Shown piece by piece: positions 61,655 to 62,535 of a DNA stretch of 62,535 nt. Under the pieces are notes generated by a model. The model was not told where the DNA came from, ran no database searches, and saw nothing but the letters and a program-made list of their open reading frames with translations. The stretch is from Mesorhizobium sp. GTDB taxonomy: Bacteria; Pseudomonadota; Alphaproteobacteria; Rhizobiales; Rhizobiaceae. Positions within the stretch are counted from its first letter, which is position 1; every line of letters starts with the position of its first letter. The position numbers and the translations under genes were made by a program. The stretch lies in contig SAPZ01000030.1 of NCBI GenBank assembly GCA_004020875.1, positions 1 to 62,535 of the forward strand, given 5' to 3'.

Positions 61655-61743
61655 GCCCGGTCTTCCGCCTCGCGAAGGGCCTACTTAAGCCGTCGCGGAT
61701 ATACCAACGCTACACCGCTTCCAAGCGGGGTGCACGCAGATTC

Positions 61744-61786
61744 TTCCTACGAACCGGAGGAATACCTGGTCAGCGGGGCTGACTAG
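61744..61786 (+). promoter_or_regulatory. Promoter/operator of the DUF1185 gene
   Basis: TTCCTACGAACCGGAGGAA (61744-61762), 16 nt, CTGACTAG (61779-61786), 55 nt from the motif to the start codon. Same layout and orientation as the module before the flavin reductase operon. It lies in the divergent region shared with the PucR-type gene, so autoregulation is possible. Confidence 0.65.
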
Positions 61787-61816
61787 GCTGGGCCTCTACA
61801 AACAGGGCTCAAAATC

Positions 61817-62398
61817 ATGGAATTGCGAAAAGTCTGCACCTTCATCGAGGAAGTGCATATCGAAGGCGGCAAACCGGGCGCGAGGCCGATAATCTCAATC
61901 GTCGTCGCCGCCGTGCTGCGCAATCCATGGACGGGGCGCGGCTTCGTCGAGAACCTGCGGCCCGAGATCGTAGCCATCGCGCCCCGGCTTGGCCACGAAC
62001 TGACGCGGCGCCTGCTCGAGCTCATGCCCGCGGAGCGCATCGAGAGCTACGGCAAAGCCGCGGCCGTCGGCGTCGCCGGCGAGATCGAACATGCCTCGGC
62101 CATGATCCACACGCTGCGCTTCGGCAACGTGTTCCGCGATGCCGTCGGCGGCACGACCTATCTCGAATTCTGCAACACGCGTAACGCGCCGGGCGCGCTG
62201 CTGTCGCTGCCGATGATGCACAAAAGCGAGAACGGCCGCCGCTCACATTTCATCACTGCCAATTTCCAGATCGCCGACGGCCCGGCCGCCGACGAGATCG
62301 TCGTGGCTATTGGTGCGGCAGATGGCGGCCGGCTCCACCCCCGGATCGCGGACCGCTTTCAGGACATGAAGGAGATGGAGCAGGAAGCCGCGACGTAA
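61817..62398 (+). CDS. DUF1185 (amino acid synthesis family) protein
   Basis: 193 residues: MELRKVCTFIEEVHIEGGKP, ISIVVAAVLRNPWTGRGFVE, GKAAAVGVAGEIEHASAMIH, FCNTRNAPGALLSLPMMHKS are typical of the PF06684 family. Despite the family name, its reaction is not established. It is cytosolic and single-domain. It diverges from the PucR-type gene and shares the promoter module of the flavin reductase operon, so it belongs to the same catabolic regulon. Confidence 0.8.
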   Translation: MELRKVCTFIEEVHIEGGKPGARPIISIVVAAVLRNPWTGRGFVENLRPEIVAIAPRLGHELTRRLLELMPAERIESYGKAAAVGVAGEIEHASAMIHTLRFGNVFRDAVGGTTYLEFCNTRNAPGALLSLPMMHKSENGRRSHFITANFQIADGPAADEIVVAIGAADGGRLHPRIADRFQDMKEMEQEAAT

Positions 62399-62486
62399 TG
62401 CTTCGAGCGACGCCTTTGCGTTGTCGTCGATGACGTCCGCTTTCGAGAGCACTCACAGCTGACCTCAACGGCCGACACGAGGCGCG

Positions 62487-62505
62487 TTGCTGACTGACAG
62501 TTTGG
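62487..62505. repeat. Short intergenic repeat, copy 2
   Basis: ttgctgactgacagtttgg, one base different from the copy at 52279-52297. It is close to the right edge of the window, which otherwise holds only intergenic DNA after the DUF1185 gene. Confidence 0.4.
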
Positions 62506-62535
62506 CCGCAATCAGAAGCGATTCAGCAGGCCACG

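Noticed and set aside
1..62535. CRISPR array or intact prophage
   Set aside because: No series of identical direct repeats with spacers was found, and the phage-like genes (GH108, thermonuclease, Xre, small basic protein) are scattered and mostly broken, without structural or terminase genes.

Overview
The window is about 62.5 kb of GC-rich DNA from an alphaproteobacterium of the Hyphomicrobiales (Rhizobiales). A Mesorhizobium-type genome is the best guess, from gene content: MocE-like Rieske protein, RepB-type partition protein beside a serine recombinase, EcfG-type promoters, and rhizobial families such as DUF4142, DUF6894 and RopB/Omp25. This is inference; no rRNA or complete tRNA gene is present. 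There is no CRISPR array and no intact insertion sequence.

1-9.2 kb, surface glycoprotein and glycosyltransferases. A minus-strand gene running off the left edge encodes a DUF4347 head joined to a Gly-X-Thr collagen-like repeat, preceded by a small unknown gene. Beside it lie a 1244-residue GT2/TPR/propeller/GT32/methyltransferase fusion, a second GT2-TPR protein, a GT25 enzyme and an uncharacterised HExxH protein with a twin-arginine-like leader. A dedicated glycosylation locus for the Thr-rich repeat is the most attractive unexplored system here.

9.2-12.6 kb is a patch of small genes: two paralogous zinc ribbons, an Xre regulator, two decayed copies of a four-copy small protein family, and a gene broken by an in-frame stop. 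12.6-28 kb is a long minus-strand signalling and secretion block. It holds a GT2 synthase, a HEAT protein, a TPR/outer-membrane barrel, response regulators and a hybrid histidine kinase. Then comes a partner-switching operon (SpoIIE phosphatase, two kinase-fold ATPases, STAS-like protein, STAS-methyltransferase fusion) and a PAS-GGDEF-EAL protein. Together they look like a synthase-dependent exopolysaccharide system under phospho-signalling and possibly c-di-GMP control.

28-43 kb is a decaying accessory region. It holds a truncated DNA ligase, two long hairpin repeats, frameshifted remnants (GH108 muramidase, DUF6894, RopB/Omp25, a lipoprotein, a phage-type small protein), and more copies of the small protein family. 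Scattered intact genes are AraC, a CatB-like acetyltransferase, thermonuclease, DUF4142, exonuclease III, and a serine recombinase with RepB partner. Two good EcfG (general stress) promoters are visible.

43-62.5 kb is largely intact metabolism. Two acyltransferase-3 proteins are followed by a LacI-controlled operon (divergent PanB-like enzyme, membrane fatty-acid-hydroxylase-type enzyme, sugar-binding protein, MocE-like Rieske protein) and a quinone-oxidoreductase-like protein. Next is a polar amino acid ABC transporter beside a Rut-like operon (flavin reductase, aldehyde dehydrogenase, luciferase-like monooxygenase, alpha/beta hydrolase), with a PucR regulator and a DUF1185 protein. The flavin reductase operon and the DUF1185 gene share an identical promoter architecture, which defines a small regulon.
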